Shown here piece by piece: positions 34,958 through 44,693 of a stretch of 64,000 nucleotides of DNA. A program made the position numbers and the translations under genes. Below the pieces are notes generated by a model, which saw only the letters and a list, made by a program, of their open reading frames with translations, did no database searches and was not told where the DNA came from. The stretch lies in assembly GCA_947478725.1 (NCBI GenBank), contig CANJWZ010000006.1:1-64000 (forward strand), read 5' to 3'. Within the stretch, counting starts at the first letter, position 1. The number at the start of each line of letters is the position of its first letter. Source of the stretch: Comamonadaceae bacterium (GTDB taxonomy: Bacteria > Pseudomonadota > Gammaproteobacteria > Burkholderiales > Burkholderiaceae_C).

Positions 34958-36805
34958 TTAGCGCCCGCGCATGAACAGCGCATCCAGCTCCCTGATGCTG
35001 ATCTGCCGCCAGGTCGGCCGCCCATGGTTGCACTGGTCTGAGCGCTCGGTGGCCTCCATCTGCCGCAGCAGGGCGTTCATTTCGTCAATCGTCAGTTTGC
35101 GGTTGGCGCGCACCGCGCCGTGGCAGGCCATGGTCGACAGCAGTTCGTTTTGCGCGCGCTCAATCACGGTGCTGGCGTCGTGTTGGGCCAGTTCTGCCAG
35201 CACGCTGCGCGCCAGCTCAACCGCATCGCCTTGCGCCAGCGATGTCGGCACGGCGCGCACGGCCAGGGTTTTGGCTGAAAACGGCGTGATGTCCAGGCCC
35301 AGCAAGGCCAGCGCGTCACCGGCGCTTTCGGCGGTGGCGACTTCTTGTGGGCTGGCGGCGAAGGTGGCGGGTATCAACAGTGGCTGGCTCAAAATTCTGG
35401 ACGTGTCCATCTGGGTTTTCAGGCGCTCGTAGACGATGCGTTCGTGGGCGGCATGCATGTCGACCACCACCAGGCCCTGGGCGTTTTCAGCCAGAATGTA
35501 AATGCCTTGCAACTGGGCGATGGCCCGGCCCAATAGCCAGTCACCCAGAGGCGGCTCGTGCGCCGCGCTGGTTGCCGCAGAACTGCCAGGCTGTGGCCAC
35601 AGGGCTTCAAAGTCAGAAACGCGCCGATTCTCAGGCGCTGCATAATTTATAGCTACTTGTTTTTGTAAATAGGGGGCTACAGGCGGATTTGATGTCTGAA
35701 TGGTGCTTGGCAAGACAAATTTATCGGGCTCCACAGCGCCCGCAGTGGCTTGAAGGGCTGACCGGGGAATGGCCAGCGCGCTTTCAGCCGCATGGCGTAC
35801 CGCGCTGTGCACCTCGCGGCTGTCCCGAAAGCGCACTTCAATTTTGGTTGGGTGCACGTTCACATCCACCCGCGTTGGGTCCATCTCCACATACAGCACA
35901 TACACCGGCTGGCGGTGGCCATGCAGCACGTCTTCGTAGGCGCTCCGCGCCGCGTGGGTGATGACCTTGTCGCGCACAAAGCGGCCATTGACATAGGCAA
36001 ACTGCTGGTCGGCCCGGCTGCGTGCTGCGTCGGGTATACCTGCACGGCCCCACACCCGCAGCAGCGGCGTGCCGTCCGCGCGCACCGCCGTGCTTTCGTA
36101 ATGCACCGCCACTGACTGCGCCACAAATTCGCTGCCCAGCACATCGGCCAGGCGCTGGCGCATCAGCTCGGGTGGTGTTGCCGGTCCTGTGCAGGCGCGC
36201 CATTGTTCGACCAGCTTGCCCTCATGCCAGACGGCAAAGCCGACATCGGGGCGGACCAGCGCATGGCGGCGCACGGCCTCAATGCAATGGGCCAGTTCGG
36301 TCGCATCGGTTTTTAAAAACTTGCGGCGTGCAGGCGTGGCATAAAACAATTCGCGCACGTCGACTGTGGTGCCCTGGCTGCGCGCAGCGGCCGTCAGCTC
36401 GCCAGTGCGGCCATCGAGCTGCCAGGCGTGGTCTGCGCCCGCCGTTTTCGACGTGATGCTCATGTCAGCAATCGAGTTGATGGCGGCCAAGGCCTCGCCC
36501 CTGAAACCCATCGTACCCACCGCTTGCAGATCTTCTAACGAGCCAATCTTGCTGGTGGCGTGGCGCTTTAAGGCGATCGGTAGCTCGTTGCGGTCAATGC
36601 CGATGCCATCGTCTTCTACCGCAATCAGCCGCACGCCCCCCGCCAGCAGCCGTACCGTGACGTGTGCGGCACCCGCATCAAGCGCGTTGTCGACCAGCTC
36701 GCGCACCACCGAAGCCGGGCGCTCTACCACTTCGCCTGCCGCAATCTGGCTGATCAGCTCGTCGGGCAATTCACGGATGGGGCGGCGCTGGGCGGGTGAA
36801 GTCAT
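34958..36805 (-). CDS. mutL: DNA mismatch repair protein MutL
   Basis: 615 residues. GHKL ATPase motifs: ELVDNALDAGA with the catalytic Glu region, DDGIG, and TMGFRGEALAAI. The C-terminal dimerisation domain carries DMHAAHERIVYE, ACHGAVR and CNHGRP, which correspond to the DQHA(x)2E, ACR and CPHGRP-type motifs of MutL endonucleases; E. coli MutL lacks them. So this MutL probably nicks DNA itself. The linker contains a repeat-derived YLQKQVAINYAAPE. Confidence 0.94.
   Translation of the reverse strand: MTSPAQRRPIRELPDELISQIAAGEVVERPASVVRELVDNALDAGAAHVTVRLLAGGVRLIAVEDDGIGIDRNELPIALKRHATSKIGSLEDLQAVGTMGFRGEALAAINSIADMSITSKTAGADHAWQLDGRTGELTAAARSQGTTVDVRELFYATPARRKFLKTDATELAHCIEAVRRHALVRPDVGFAVWHEGKLVEQWRACTGPATPPELMRQRLADVLGSEFVAQSVAVHYESTAVRADGTPLLRVWGRAGIPDAARSRADQQFAYVNGRFVRDKVITHAARSAYEDVLHGHRQPVYVLYVEMDPTRVDVNVHPTKIEVRFRDSREVHSAVRHAAESALAIPRSALQATAGAVEPDKFVLPSTIQTSNPPVAPYLQKQVAINYAAPENRRVSDFEALWPQPGSSAATSAAHEPPLGDWLLGRAIAQLQGIYILAENAQGLVVVDMHAAHERIVYERLKTQMDTSRILSQPLLIPATFAASPQEVATAESAGDALALLGLDITPFSAKTLAVRAVPTSLAQGDAVELARSVLAELAQHDASTVIERAQNELLSTMACHGAVRANRKLTIDEMNALLRQMEATERSDQCNHGRPTWRQISIRELDALFMRGR
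35642..35690 (-). repeat. Dispersed palindromic repeat, copy 8 (mutL linker)
   Basis: Minus strand CTGTAGCCCCCTATTTACAA then AAACAAGTAGCTATAAATTA. Translated Q-V-A-I-N-Y-A, in the interdomain linker of MutL, a natural site of tolerance. Confidence 0.5.
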
Positions 36806-36893
36806 TGCCTTGATTTTAGGCGCGGGGTTTGGGCGCTAGTTTTGGGCGCGGGTCAATGGCCGCAGGTGCGCCAACACCTGTCAAAATGGGGCC

Positions 36894-37550
36894 ATGGAAC
36901 TTATCACCCTAGCGATTGACTTCATCATCCACATTGACCGCTATCTTGAAACCTTTGTGGCCACCTACGGTGCCTGGGTTTACGCGCTGCTTTTTCTGAT
37001 TATTTTTGTTGAAACCGGTGTCGTTGTGATGCCGTTTTTGCCGGGTGATTCGCTGCTGTTTGTGGTCGGTGCGATGTGTGGTGTCGGCCTGATGAATTAC
37101 CCGGTGGCCGTGGGCTTGCTGTTTGTGGCGGCGGTGCTCGGCGACCAGAGCAACTATCTGATGGGCCGCTACTTTGGCCCCAAAGTCTTTCAGTGGGAAA
37201 ACTCCCGCTTCTTTAACAAAAACGCCTTTGACAAGGCGCATAACTTTTACGAGCGCTATGGCGGCATCACCATCATCCTGGCGCGCTTTGCGCCGTTTTT
37301 GCGCACCTTCGCGCCGTTTGTGGCCGGCGTGTCGGACATGAACCGCAGCAAATTCACCTGGTACAACCTGCTGGGCGGCGCGCTCTGGGTGGGCGGCATC
37401 GTGACGGCGGGCTTTCTGTTTGGCAACATCCCGGTGGTCAAAGCCAACCTGGAAAAAATCATCTGGGCCATGATTCTGATCCCAGGTCTGGTGGTCATCT
37501 ATGGCGCCTGGAAGGCGGGGCGGGCTGAGAAGACCGCGCCGCGCGCCTAG
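36894..37550 (+). CDS. DedA/SNARE-associated family membrane protein
   Basis: 218 residues. ETGVVVMPFLPGDSLLFVVGA and the later RFAPFLRTFAPFVAGVSDM are the paired DedA motifs, with about five hydrophobic segments. E. coli relatives act in membrane lipid (undecaprenyl-phosphate or phosphatidylethanolamine) translocation and proton-gradient maintenance. Divergent from mutL, 88 bp apart. Confidence 0.88.
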   Translation: MELITLAIDFIIHIDRYLETFVATYGAWVYALLFLIIFVETGVVVMPFLPGDSLLFVVGAMCGVGLMNYPVAVGLLFVAAVLGDQSNYLMGRYFGPKVFQWENSRFFNKNAFDKAHNFYERYGGITIILARFAPFLRTFAPFVAGVSDMNRSKFTWYNLLGGALWVGGIVTAGFLFGNIPVVKANLEKIIWAMILIPGLVVIYGAWKAGRAEKTAPRA

Positions 37551-37648
37551 CGTCAGTCCTATGCGGCTGGAAAGATAAGTGAACATATCATTAACATTCT
37601 TGCAACCGTCATGGTTTTGACCGGGTTTGACGACGATCGAGGTTTCAT

Positions 37649-39001
37649 ATGAATGCACCTGCCCTGACCCCCGCCGAGCTGTCACGCTGGAGCAAACCCG
37701 GCTCCAGCCGGATTCCGTTTTGGGTCTACACCGACGAGCAGCTGCACAAGCGCGAGCTGGACAATATTTTTTACGGAAAGCACTGGAGTTATGTTGGGCT
37801 GGAAGCTGAAATCCCCAACACCGGTGACTACAAACTGTCTTACGTTGGTGAGCGGCAGGTCATCATGGTGCGGGACAGGGTTGCCCCAAAGGACCAAGGC
37901 ACGGACACCGGGGTGAGGGTGGTTGAAAACCGCTGCGCCCACCGTGGCGTGCGTTTTTGCCAAGAGCAGCATGGCAATGCGCGCAGCTTTGTTTGCCCTT
38001 ATCACCAATGGACGTACAAGCTCAACGGTGACCTGGCCGGGCTGCCCTTCAAGGATGGCGTCAAAGATGGTGACGTTACCCATGGCGGCATGCCCGAAGG
38101 CTTTGACCTGAAAGACCATGGTCTGACCAAACTGCGTGTCGCGGTGTTGCATGGCTTGGTGTTCGCCACCTTCAGCACAGCGGCAGAGCCGCTGGAAGAT
38201 TACCTCGGCCCCAACGTGATGCCCTGGATCAACCGTATTTTTGCAGATGCAGAAACCAAGACATCGCGCAAGCTGACCCTGCTGGGCTACAACCGCCAGC
38301 GCATCCCAGGCAACTGGAAGCTGATGATGGAAAACATCAAGGACCCTTACCATCCGGGCTTGCTGCACACCTGGTTTGTGACCTTTGGCCTGTGGCGTGC
38401 TGACCAGAAAAGCCGCATGGTGATGGATGAACAGGGTCGCCACGCGGTGATGCTGTCACGCCGCAATGAGGCCAGCGCCACTGCTGCAGCGAGCGCATCG
38501 GTCACTGAGGGTGTGACCAGCTTCAAAGCGAACATGACGCTTCACGATGATCGCCTGCTCGATGTTGTGCCCGAGGCCTGGTGGAAGGTTGACGACCCAG
38601 CCAACCCCGGCACACCCATCATGCCCACCGTGACCATGATCACGCTGTTTCCGAGCATCATCATCCAGCAGCAGGTCAACTCCTTGAGCACGCGGCACAT
38701 CGTGCCACGCGGCCAGGGCGAGTTTGACTTTGTCTGGACGCATTTTGGCTTTGCAGATGACACGCCCGAGATGACGCGGCGTCGCCTGCGCCAGGCCAAC
38801 CTGTTCGGCCCGGCAGGGTTTGTCAGTGCCGACGATGGCGAGGTGATCGAGTTCAGCCAGGCAGGCTTTGAGCAGGCCGGCGATGCTGGCCGCACCCTGT
38901 GCGAACTCGGCGGCACAGGCACGGAAGGCACCGAGCACATGGTGACTGAAACCCTGATCCGAAGCATGTACGCCTACTGGCGCAAGGTCATGTCGCTATG
39001 A
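37649..39001 (+). CDS. Rieske non-heme iron oxygenase, large (alpha) subunit
   Basis: 450 residues. Rieske [2Fe-2S] ligands are in CAHRGVRFC and CPYHQWTY, and the mononuclear Fe(II) site in ENIKDPYHPGLLH (His-x4-His). The closest layout I recall is that of anthranilate/salicylate-5-hydroxylase/terephthalate dioxygenase large subunits. The small subunit gene overlaps its end by 4 bp. No ferredoxin or reductase gene lies nearby, so electrons must come from elsewhere. Substrate is not determined, but an aromatic acid is likely. Confidence 0.87.
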   Translation: MNAPALTPAELSRWSKPGSSRIPFWVYTDEQLHKRELDNIFYGKHWSYVGLEAEIPNTGDYKLSYVGERQVIMVRDRVAPKDQGTDTGVRVVENRCAHRGVRFCQEQHGNARSFVCPYHQWTYKLNGDLAGLPFKDGVKDGDVTHGGMPEGFDLKDHGLTKLRVAVLHGLVFATFSTAAEPLEDYLGPNVMPWINRIFADAETKTSRKLTLLGYNRQRIPGNWKLMMENIKDPYHPGLLHTWFVTFGLWRADQKSRMVMDEQGRHAVMLSRRNEASATAAASASVTEGVTSFKANMTLHDDRLLDVVPEAWWKVDDPANPGTPIMPTVTMITLFPSIIIQQQVNSLSTRHIVPRGQGEFDFVWTHFGFADDTPEMTRRRLRQANLFGPAGFVSADDGEVIEFSQAGFEQAGDAGRTLCELGGTGTEGTEHMVTETLIRSMYAYWRKVMSL

Positions 39002-39492
39002 ATGCAGAACAATCCATGCTGCTGCACCATCAGGTGGACCAACTCAACGCCGCTTATGCGGCAGCGCTGGACGACAAGCGCTTTGATGAATGGCCGCTGT
39101 TTTTTACAGAGAATGGGCACTACACCGTGCAGGCGCGCGAAAATTTTGACCGGGGCTTGCCGCTGGCCCTGATCGCGCTAGAGAGCCAGGGCATGATGAA
39201 AGACCGCGTTTACGGCATCACTCAAACCATCTACCACGGCCCCTATTACATGCGCCATGTCGTCAGTCCGTCGCGCATCACGTCGCACACCACGTCCCCG
39301 GACGGCGATGTCATCAAGGCAGAAGCCAACTATGCTGTCTTCAGAACCCGGCCTGGCAGCATCACAGAGGTTTACAACGTGGGTCGCTACATTGACGAGG
39401 TCGTTAAAAAAGGCGACTCCTGGAAGTACAGGAGCCGCCTTTGTGTGTATGACAGCGAGATGATTCTCAACTCGCTGATTTACCCGGTCTGA
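38998..39492 (+). CDS. Ring-hydroxylating oxygenase, small (beta) subunit
   Basis: 164 residues, NTF2-like beta-subunit fold: VDQLNAAYAAALDDKRFDEWPLFF, then HVVSPSRI and the C-terminal YRSRLCVYDSEMILNSLIYPV. Coupled to the large subunit by ATGA. It stabilises the oxygenase hexamer. Confidence 0.87.
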   Translation: MNAEQSMLLHHQVDQLNAAYAAALDDKRFDEWPLFFTENGHYTVQARENFDRGLPLALIALESQGMMKDRVYGITQTIYHGPYYMRHVVSPSRITSHTTSPDGDVIKAEANYAVFRTRPGSITEVYNVGRYIDEVVKKGDSWKYRSRLCVYDSEMILNSLIYPV

Positions 39493-39656
39493 CGGGGCCA
39501 GACAGCGCAAGCCGTGCGGGTTGAATCTCTTCTGACTGCTCGTGGGTTTAATGTAAGGCCCCGGTGTCTCGGTGCTTGCAGGGGGAAGCCTTGCTTGACC
39601 GTACCCGTGGCGACAGTTTGCAAGGCGCCGGTGGTTCAGGCCAGCGCCGCTAACGA

Positions 39657-41051
39657 CTACAACGGGCGATTTTTAGCCAATGGCGGGTTACGCGCAAAGT
39701 AGCGGTTCACGCCTCGCATCAGCGCATCAGCCAGTTGCACCTGATAGCTTTCGCTGCGCAGCTTGGCCTCTTCGTCAGGGTTGCTGATAAAGGCTGTTTC
39801 GACCAGCACACTGGGTATGTCCGGTGCTTTCAGCACGGCAAAACCAGCTTGCTCGACGCGCGGTTTGTGCAGCTTTCCGACCGCACCTATCTCACCGAGC
39901 ATGGCACTGCCGAGTTTCAGGCTGTCGTTGATTTGCGCGGTGGTGCTCATGTCCAGCATGGCCTTTTGCACCTGCGCATCCTTGGTCTTGACGTTCACGC
40001 CGCCGACCAGGTCGGCCGAGTTTTCCTTGTCGGCCATCCAGCGTGCTGCGCTGCTGGATGCGCCCTTGTCACTCAAAGCAAACACGCTGGCACCTTGCGG
40101 CCGGTCGGTAAAAAACGCATCGGCATGGATGCTGATGAACAGGTCGGCAGAGACTCGCCGTGCCTTTTGGACGCGAATGTGCAGCGGTACAAAAAAGTCT
40201 GCGTCGCGCGTCAGGTAGGCGCGCATGTTCGGCTGCTGGTTGATGCGGTCAGCCAGGAGCAGGGCGATTTGCAGCACCACGTCTTTTTCGCGCGTACCGC
40301 CCGGGCCAATCGCGCCTGGGTCTTCTCCGCCATGGCCTGGGTCCAGCGCCACGATGATCAGCCGGTCGGTTTTGCCCGCGGGTGGTAATGGCATGTCGGG
40401 GGCAGGTTTGCTCAAGGCTGATGTGCTCGCCATGGGCAGCTTGGCTGTGCTGCTGGCAGGCCGGCCCGTTTGTCTGGCGATGAGTTCACCCAGTGGGTCA
40501 GGTACAGCCGCAGAAACAGGCGCAGATGCAGGTGCCGGTGCAGGTGCAGACTCAGGTGTCAAGGTTTTGTCCAGACGCGGCTGGCTTTGGGGCTTGCTCG
40601 CCAGCCGCTCGGCAATCAGAGCCTCCAGCGGGTCGGCGACTTGCGTGGGGTAGAGGTCCAACACCAGGCGGTGCTGGTAGGCAGCCACCGGCGGCAGCGT
40701 GAAGACTTGCGGCAAGATGGGCTGCTTCAAATCAATCACCAGCCGCACGACACCCGGTATGTTTTGCCCCACACGAATGCCTGAAATATTGGGGTCATCT
40801 GACTTGACCTTGGCCACCAGCTCACGCAGCGCCGGTATCAGGTCAATGCCTTCTATGTCCACCGCCAGGCGGGGTGGTTCGGCAATAAAAAAGGGACGCG
40901 CCTTGATCTCGCCGTCTGATTCAATCGTCAGGCGGGTGTAGTCTTTGGACGGCCAGACCCGCACCGCCACAATGCTTGCGCCGCGTGCGATGTGCTGTCT
41001 GCCCAGCAGCAACACCAGCGTTCCTGATTGCAAAACGTCACGTCGGTTCAT
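39657..41051 (-). CDS. amiC: N-acetylmuramoyl-L-alanine amidase with AMIN domain
   Basis: 464 residues. A weak Tat/Sec-like N-terminus (MNRRDVLQSGTLVLLLG) leads to an AMIN domain (about 27-150), a Pro/Ala/Ser linker (about 165-225) and an Amidase_3 domain. Zinc ligands and catalytic residues are in DPGHGGEDPGA, REKDV, FISIHADAF and VLVETAFISN. It splits peptidoglycan during daughter-cell separation. The start overlaps tsaE (ATGA), and tsaE-amiC is a common pair. Confidence 0.92.
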   Translation of the reverse strand: MNRRDVLQSGTLVLLLGRQHIARGASIVAVRVWPSKDYTRLTIESDGEIKARPFFIAEPPRLAVDIEGIDLIPALRELVAKVKSDDPNISGIRVGQNIPGVVRLVIDLKQPILPQVFTLPPVAAYQHRLVLDLYPTQVADPLEALIAERLASKPQSQPRLDKTLTPESAPAPAPASAPVSAAVPDPLGELIARQTGRPASSTAKLPMASTSALSKPAPDMPLPPAGKTDRLIIVALDPGHGGEDPGAIGPGGTREKDVVLQIALLLADRINQQPNMRAYLTRDADFFVPLHIRVQKARRVSADLFISIHADAFFTDRPQGASVFALSDKGASSSAARWMADKENSADLVGGVNVKTKDAQVQKAMLDMSTTAQINDSLKLGSAMLGEIGAVGKLHKPRVEQAGFAVLKAPDIPSVLVETAFISNPDEEAKLRSESYQVQLADALMRGVNRYFARNPPLAKNRPL

Positions 41052-41506
41052 GGCAGAAGTCTAGCGCCTGCATCTGTCTGTGCGCTTAAGGTGACGCTGC
41101 GCACATCTGAATCTAAGGTGTCAATGGCGATCACGAGATCAGCTGGCGGAATGTGCGGCCCGGCATGGCTTGCCCATTCGGCCAGCTTCAGGCCAGGGCT
41201 GGCAAACAGTTCACGAAAGCCCGCTTCCTCCCATTCGTCTGGGTCATTGAAGCGGTAAAAGTCAAAGTGCCAGATGTTCAAGCCATTGGCCAGCTCGTAA
41301 GGCTCCACCACCGCGTAGGTGGGGCTTTTGATGCGACCTGGCACGCCCAGTGCCCCCAGCAGATGACGCACAAAAGTTGTTTTGCCAGCGCCCAGGTCGC
41401 CGCGCAACTCAATGAACGCGTTGCGCAGTGCCAGCTGCGCCGCCAGCGTTGTGGCAAACGCCCGGGTGGCGTCTTCGTCGGGCCAAACAATACTTTTTAC
41501 AATCAT
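41048..41506 (-). CDS. tsaE: tRNA threonylcarbamoyladenosine biosynthesis ATPase TsaE
   Basis: 152 residues from ATG 41506 (MIVKSIVWPDEDATRAF). Walker A GDLGAGKTTFVRH, SPTYAVVEPYEL and HFDFYRFNDPDEWEEAGF are TsaE blocks. It works with TsaB/TsaD/TsaC on t6A37. Only 3 bp separate its 5' end from the divergent queG start, so neither gene has an ordinary ribosome binding site of its own in the gap. Confidence 0.9.
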   Translation of the reverse strand: MIVKSIVWPDEDATRAFATTLAAQLALRNAFIELRGDLGAGKTTFVRHLLGALGVPGRIKSPTYAVVEPYELANGLNIWHFDFYRFNDPDEWEEAGFRELFASPGLKLAEWASHAGPHIPPADLVIAIDTLDSDVRSVTLSAQTDAGARLLP

Positions 41507-41509
41507 GGT

Positions 41510-42589
41510 GTGAACAAAAATAAATCCGAGGACCCCGCACGCTTGGTCCAGCACATCCAGACCTGGGCGCGCGAACTCGGATTTTCGCAAATCGGGATTG
41601 CAGGGGTTGACTTGTCGTCAGCCGAGCCCGGATTATCGGCGTGGCTGGCCGCGGGCTTTCATGGTGACATGCACTACATGGCGGCGCACGGGCTCAAACG
41701 GGCCCGGCCTGCAGAGCTGATCCCGGGCACGGTGAGCGTCATCACCGCCCGGATGGACTACTTGCCCGCCAGCACGCCTGATGACTGGCAGGCGGTTGAG
41801 TTCAGCCGCCTGCAACGTCCCGCCGAAGCGGTTGTGTCATGCTACGCCAGGGGCCGGGACTACCACAAGGTGATGCGCAACCGACTGCAAAAACTCGGTG
41901 ACAAAATCGCCACGCATGTCCAGCCGCTGGGCCACCGCGCTTTCACAGACTCTGCCCCGGTGCTGGAGGCCGAGCTGGCTGTCAGGGCCGGTCAGGGCTG
42001 GCGCGGCAAGCACACGCTGGTACTGAACCGCGAGGCCGGATCGATGTTTTTTTTGGGAGAAATTTACATCGATATCGCCCTGCCGCCAAGCGCGCCGGTC
42101 ACGCCGCACTGCGGCAGTTGCACCGCCTGTATCGACGTGTGCCCCACCCAGGCCATCGTTGCACCCCACAAGCTGGACGCGCGGCGCTGTATTTCTTACC
42201 TGACGATTGAGCATGCCGGGTCTATTCCGCTTGAACTGAGACCCTTGATCGGCAACCGTATTTACGGCTGCGACGACTGCCAGCTGGCTTGCCCCTGGAA
42301 CAAATTCGCCCAGCGCAGCGCTTTGCCAGACTTTGACGAACGGGAGGGCCTGACAGGCCAGCAACTGGTGACGCTTTTTGAGTGGACCGAAGAGGCGTTT
42401 TTAGAGCACACCGAAGGCAGTGCGATACGCCGTATCGGTCACCAGCGCTGGCTGCGCAACATCGCGGTAGCCATGGGCAATGCGCTACGGGTCAAAAACG
42501 ATGCGCAACTGCGGTACGCGCTGCAAGAACGGCTTGAAACTGCTGAAGCTGTGCTTTCTGAGCATATTCATTGGGCTTTAGACCAATGA
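41510..42589 (+). CDS. queG: Epoxyqueuosine reductase
   Basis: 359 residues with GTG start at 41510. Two ferredoxin-type clusters, CGSCTACIDVCPTQAI and CDDCQLACPWN, and the cobalamin-domain landmarks of the QueG N-half (ARGRDYHKVMRNRL) are visible; SYLTIEH precedes the second cluster. It completes queuosine on tRNA. The last residues and the stop lie in a dispersed repeat (HIHWALDQ). Confidence 0.92.
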   Translation: MNKNKSEDPARLVQHIQTWARELGFSQIGIAGVDLSSAEPGLSAWLAAGFHGDMHYMAAHGLKRARPAELIPGTVSVITARMDYLPASTPDDWQAVEFSRLQRPAEAVVSCYARGRDYHKVMRNRLQKLGDKIATHVQPLGHRAFTDSAPVLEAELAVRAGQGWRGKHTLVLNREAGSMFFLGEIYIDIALPPSAPVTPHCGSCTACIDVCPTQAIVAPHKLDARRCISYLTIEHAGSIPLELRPLIGNRIYGCDDCQLACPWNKFAQRSALPDFDEREGLTGQQLVTLFEWTEEAFLEHTEGSAIRRIGHQRWLRNIAVAMGNALRVKNDAQLRYALQERLETAEAVLSEHIHWALDQ

Positions 42590-42622
42590 ATACATAGGCT
42601 GTATGCTCCCAAAAACGTAGCG
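42574..42622 (+). repeat. Dispersed palindromic repeat, copy 9 (queG 3' end)
   Basis: GGGCTTTAGACCAATGAATAC, then core TATGCTCCCAAAAACGTAGC. The queG stop (TGA, 42587-42589) lies inside it. Confidence 0.55.
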
Positions 42623-42628
42623 TTCAAA

Positions 42629-43543
42629 TTACCTCAGCGCTCCCAGCACGCCCAGCGCAAATGGCAAGCTCACCACCCCCAGCAGGGTTGACAGCGTGAC
42701 CAACCCGGCCACATAGCCGCCGTTGTAACCCATGCGTGCCGCCAGCACGTAGGCGCTTGACGCAGTGGGCAAAGCTGAAAACGCCAGCAGCATGGTGGTT
42801 TGCGCAGGCGACAACTTAAACAGCTTTGCCAGCACCAGCCCAACCAGGGGTGTCAGCAGGTGACGTATCGACAGCACAGCCACAGCCAGTGCCTTGCCCT
42901 GCGACAAATGGGAAAACTGCATGCCGGCGCCCGCAGCCATCAGGCCCAGCGCGAGCGACGCTGCGCCTATGCGGGTGACGGTCGGCTCCAGCCAGATCGG
43001 CAGGCTAAAGCCCAGCAGGTTGGCGACCAGCCCGGTGGCTGTGGCAATGATGAGCGGGTTGCGCAGCAGCTCACGACCAAAGCCGATCTGGTTGTGCCGG
43101 GCCATGGGCCAGACCGCCGCCATGTTGAACAGGGGCACACAGACCCCAATCAGCACCGATATCAGCAGCAGCCCCTCAGCGCCCGCCAGCCTGTCGGCCA
43201 GTGCCAGCGCGATAAACGAGTTGAACCGGAACGCCACCTGCGCGCTGGCGGCGTGGTCGCGCCTGTCAATCCGCGTGCCCAGCCAGGGCAGGTAGGGCAA
43301 GCTGTAGGCCATGGCAATGGCTGTGATGCCCATCAGCAGGCCTGCGCCAATCAGGCTGGAGGCAGCAAACAAGTCGAGCGGGCTTTTGACAATCGAATGA
43401 AAAAGCAGCACCGGAAACAAAAAGTAATACACCAGGCTTTCCACCTGTTCCCAGACCGTGCGGTTGAGGGCGGTGTAGCGACAGACCAGGTAGCCGCAGA
43501 TGATGAGTGAGAAGTCGGGAAAGAGAAGTTGGGCGTAATTCAC
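42629..43543 (-). CDS. AEC-family (auxin efflux carrier-like) permease
   Basis: 304 residues, about ten hydrophobic segments. NYAQLLFPDFSLIICGYLVC at the start and FSALPTASSAYVLAARMGYNG at the C-terminal half, a conserved AEC block. Substrate unknown; often organic acids. Confidence 0.83.
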   Translation of the reverse strand: MNYAQLLFPDFSLIICGYLVCRYTALNRTVWEQVESLVYYFLFPVLLFHSIVKSPLDLFAASSLIGAGLLMGITAIAMAYSLPYLPWLGTRIDRRDHAASAQVAFRFNSFIALALADRLAGAEGLLLISVLIGVCVPLFNMAAVWPMARHNQIGFGRELLRNPLIIATATGLVANLLGFSLPIWLEPTVTRIGAASLALGLMAAGAGMQFSHLSQGKALAVAVLSIRHLLTPLVGLVLAKLFKLSPAQTTMLLAFSALPTASSAYVLAARMGYNGGYVAGLVTLSTLLGVVSLPFALGVLGALR

Positions 43544-43663
43544 GCGTCAAGAATAACCTTAAAAATCGGCCTTCCTCGGGTTTGCCCTTATGCGTAATCC
43601 ACAAGCCAAAGCACTGGCGTTGCACGTACCATTGCGCATGTATTTATTTTCAAGGACCTGATC

Positions 43664-44629
43664 ATGCAACGTCGCTTTTTATTGACCCTGTCCGCTTTGG
43701 CGCTTGCCTCCGGCGCTGTGCTTGCCCAAGGCTACCCCAATAAAGTCATCAAGCTGCAAGTTCCTTTTGCACCTGGCGGGACCACGGATATTGTGGGCCG
43801 CGTGATTGCCGAACCCCTGGGCAAGGTACTGGGGCAGACCGTGGTGGTTGAGAACAAGGCTGGCGGCGGCGGTGTGGTGGGCGCGACCGAGTTGTCGCGT
43901 TCTGCGCCTGATGGCTACACGCTGGGCGTGGCCACGGTGTCCACCACGGCAGCCAATCCGGCCATCAACCCGAAGATCACCTACAACACGCTGACCGATT
44001 TCACTCCCATCATCAACATTGCGGCCACGCCCAATCTGATTGCGGTTCACCCCAGCTTTCCGGCCAAGAACTACAAGGAATTCATCGCTGAGGTCAAAAA
44101 GAATCCAGGCAAGTATTCCTATTCTTCATCGGGCACAGGCGGCATTGGCCACCTGCAGATGGAGCTGTACAAAAACCTGAGCGGCACCTTCATCACCCAC
44201 ATTCCTTACCGCGGCGCCGGCCCGGCCCTGAACGACACGGTGGCCGGCCAGGTCAACATGATTTTTGACAACATTCCGTCGGCATTGCCCTTCATCCAGC
44301 AAAAGCGGCTGATAGCGATTGCCGTGGCCGCGCCTCAGCGTCTGGCGGTGCTGCCTGATGTGCCGACCTTCAAAGAGTTGGGCCTGGAGCCCGTCAACCG
44401 CATGGCTTACTACGGCATCACCGGGCCCAAGGGCTTGCCAAAAGAGGTGGTCGAAAAAGTCAATGCAGGCGTTAAAAAAGCGCTGGAAGACCCGGCCGTT
44501 CGCAAGCGGATTGAAGACACAGGCTCCATCGTGATTGGCAACACGCCTGAGCAATTTACCGATCAAATCAAGGCCGAGTACGAGGTTTACAAAAAAGTCG
44601 TGGAGTCGGCCAAGCTCAGGCTCGAATAA
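43664..44629 (+). CDS. Tripartite tricarboxylate transporter substrate-binding protein (Bug family)
   Basis: 321 residues. Signal peptide [22 protein letters not shown], then [23 protein letters not shown], the Bug start; [22 protein letters not shown] and PYRGAGPAL line the ligand pocket. Bug receptors are a hallmark of Burkholderiales; the membrane TctA/TctB partners are not encoded here. A good terminator follows immediately. Confidence 0.92.
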   Translation: MQRRFLLTLSALALASGAVLAQGYPNKVIKLQVPFAPGGTTDIVGRVIAEPLGKVLGQTVVVENKAGGGGVVGATELSRSAPDGYTLGVATVSTTAANPAINPKITYNTLTDFTPIINIAATPNLIAVHPSFPAKNYKEFIAEVKKNPGKYSYSSSGTGGIGHLQMELYKNLSGTFITHIPYRGAGPALNDTVAGQVNMIFDNIPSALPFIQQKRLIAIAVAAPQRLAVLPDVPTFKELGLEPVNRMAYYGITGPKGLPKEVVEKVNAGVKKALEDPAVRKRIEDTGSIVIGNTPEQFTDQIKAEYEVYKKVVESAKLRLE

Positions 44630-44650
44630 GTCCTGCCCCAGCCGTTTTGA

Positions 44651-44679
44651 AAAAGCCGCTTCTTCAAGCGGCTTTTTTT
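44651..44679 (+). terminator. Rho-independent terminator of the Bug gene
   Basis: AAAAGCCGCTT-CTTC-AAGCGGCTTTT followed by TTT, 21 bp after the Bug stop. It ends 15 bp before the xerD ATG, so an xerD promoter would have to overlap it. Confidence 0.88.
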
Positions 44680-44693
44680 GTTATCGTTGTCCG

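Noticed and set aside
39493-39656. Possible coding or RNA element after the oxygenase beta subunit
   Set aside because: Only a 62-codon frame with no recognisable content and no hairpin terminator.
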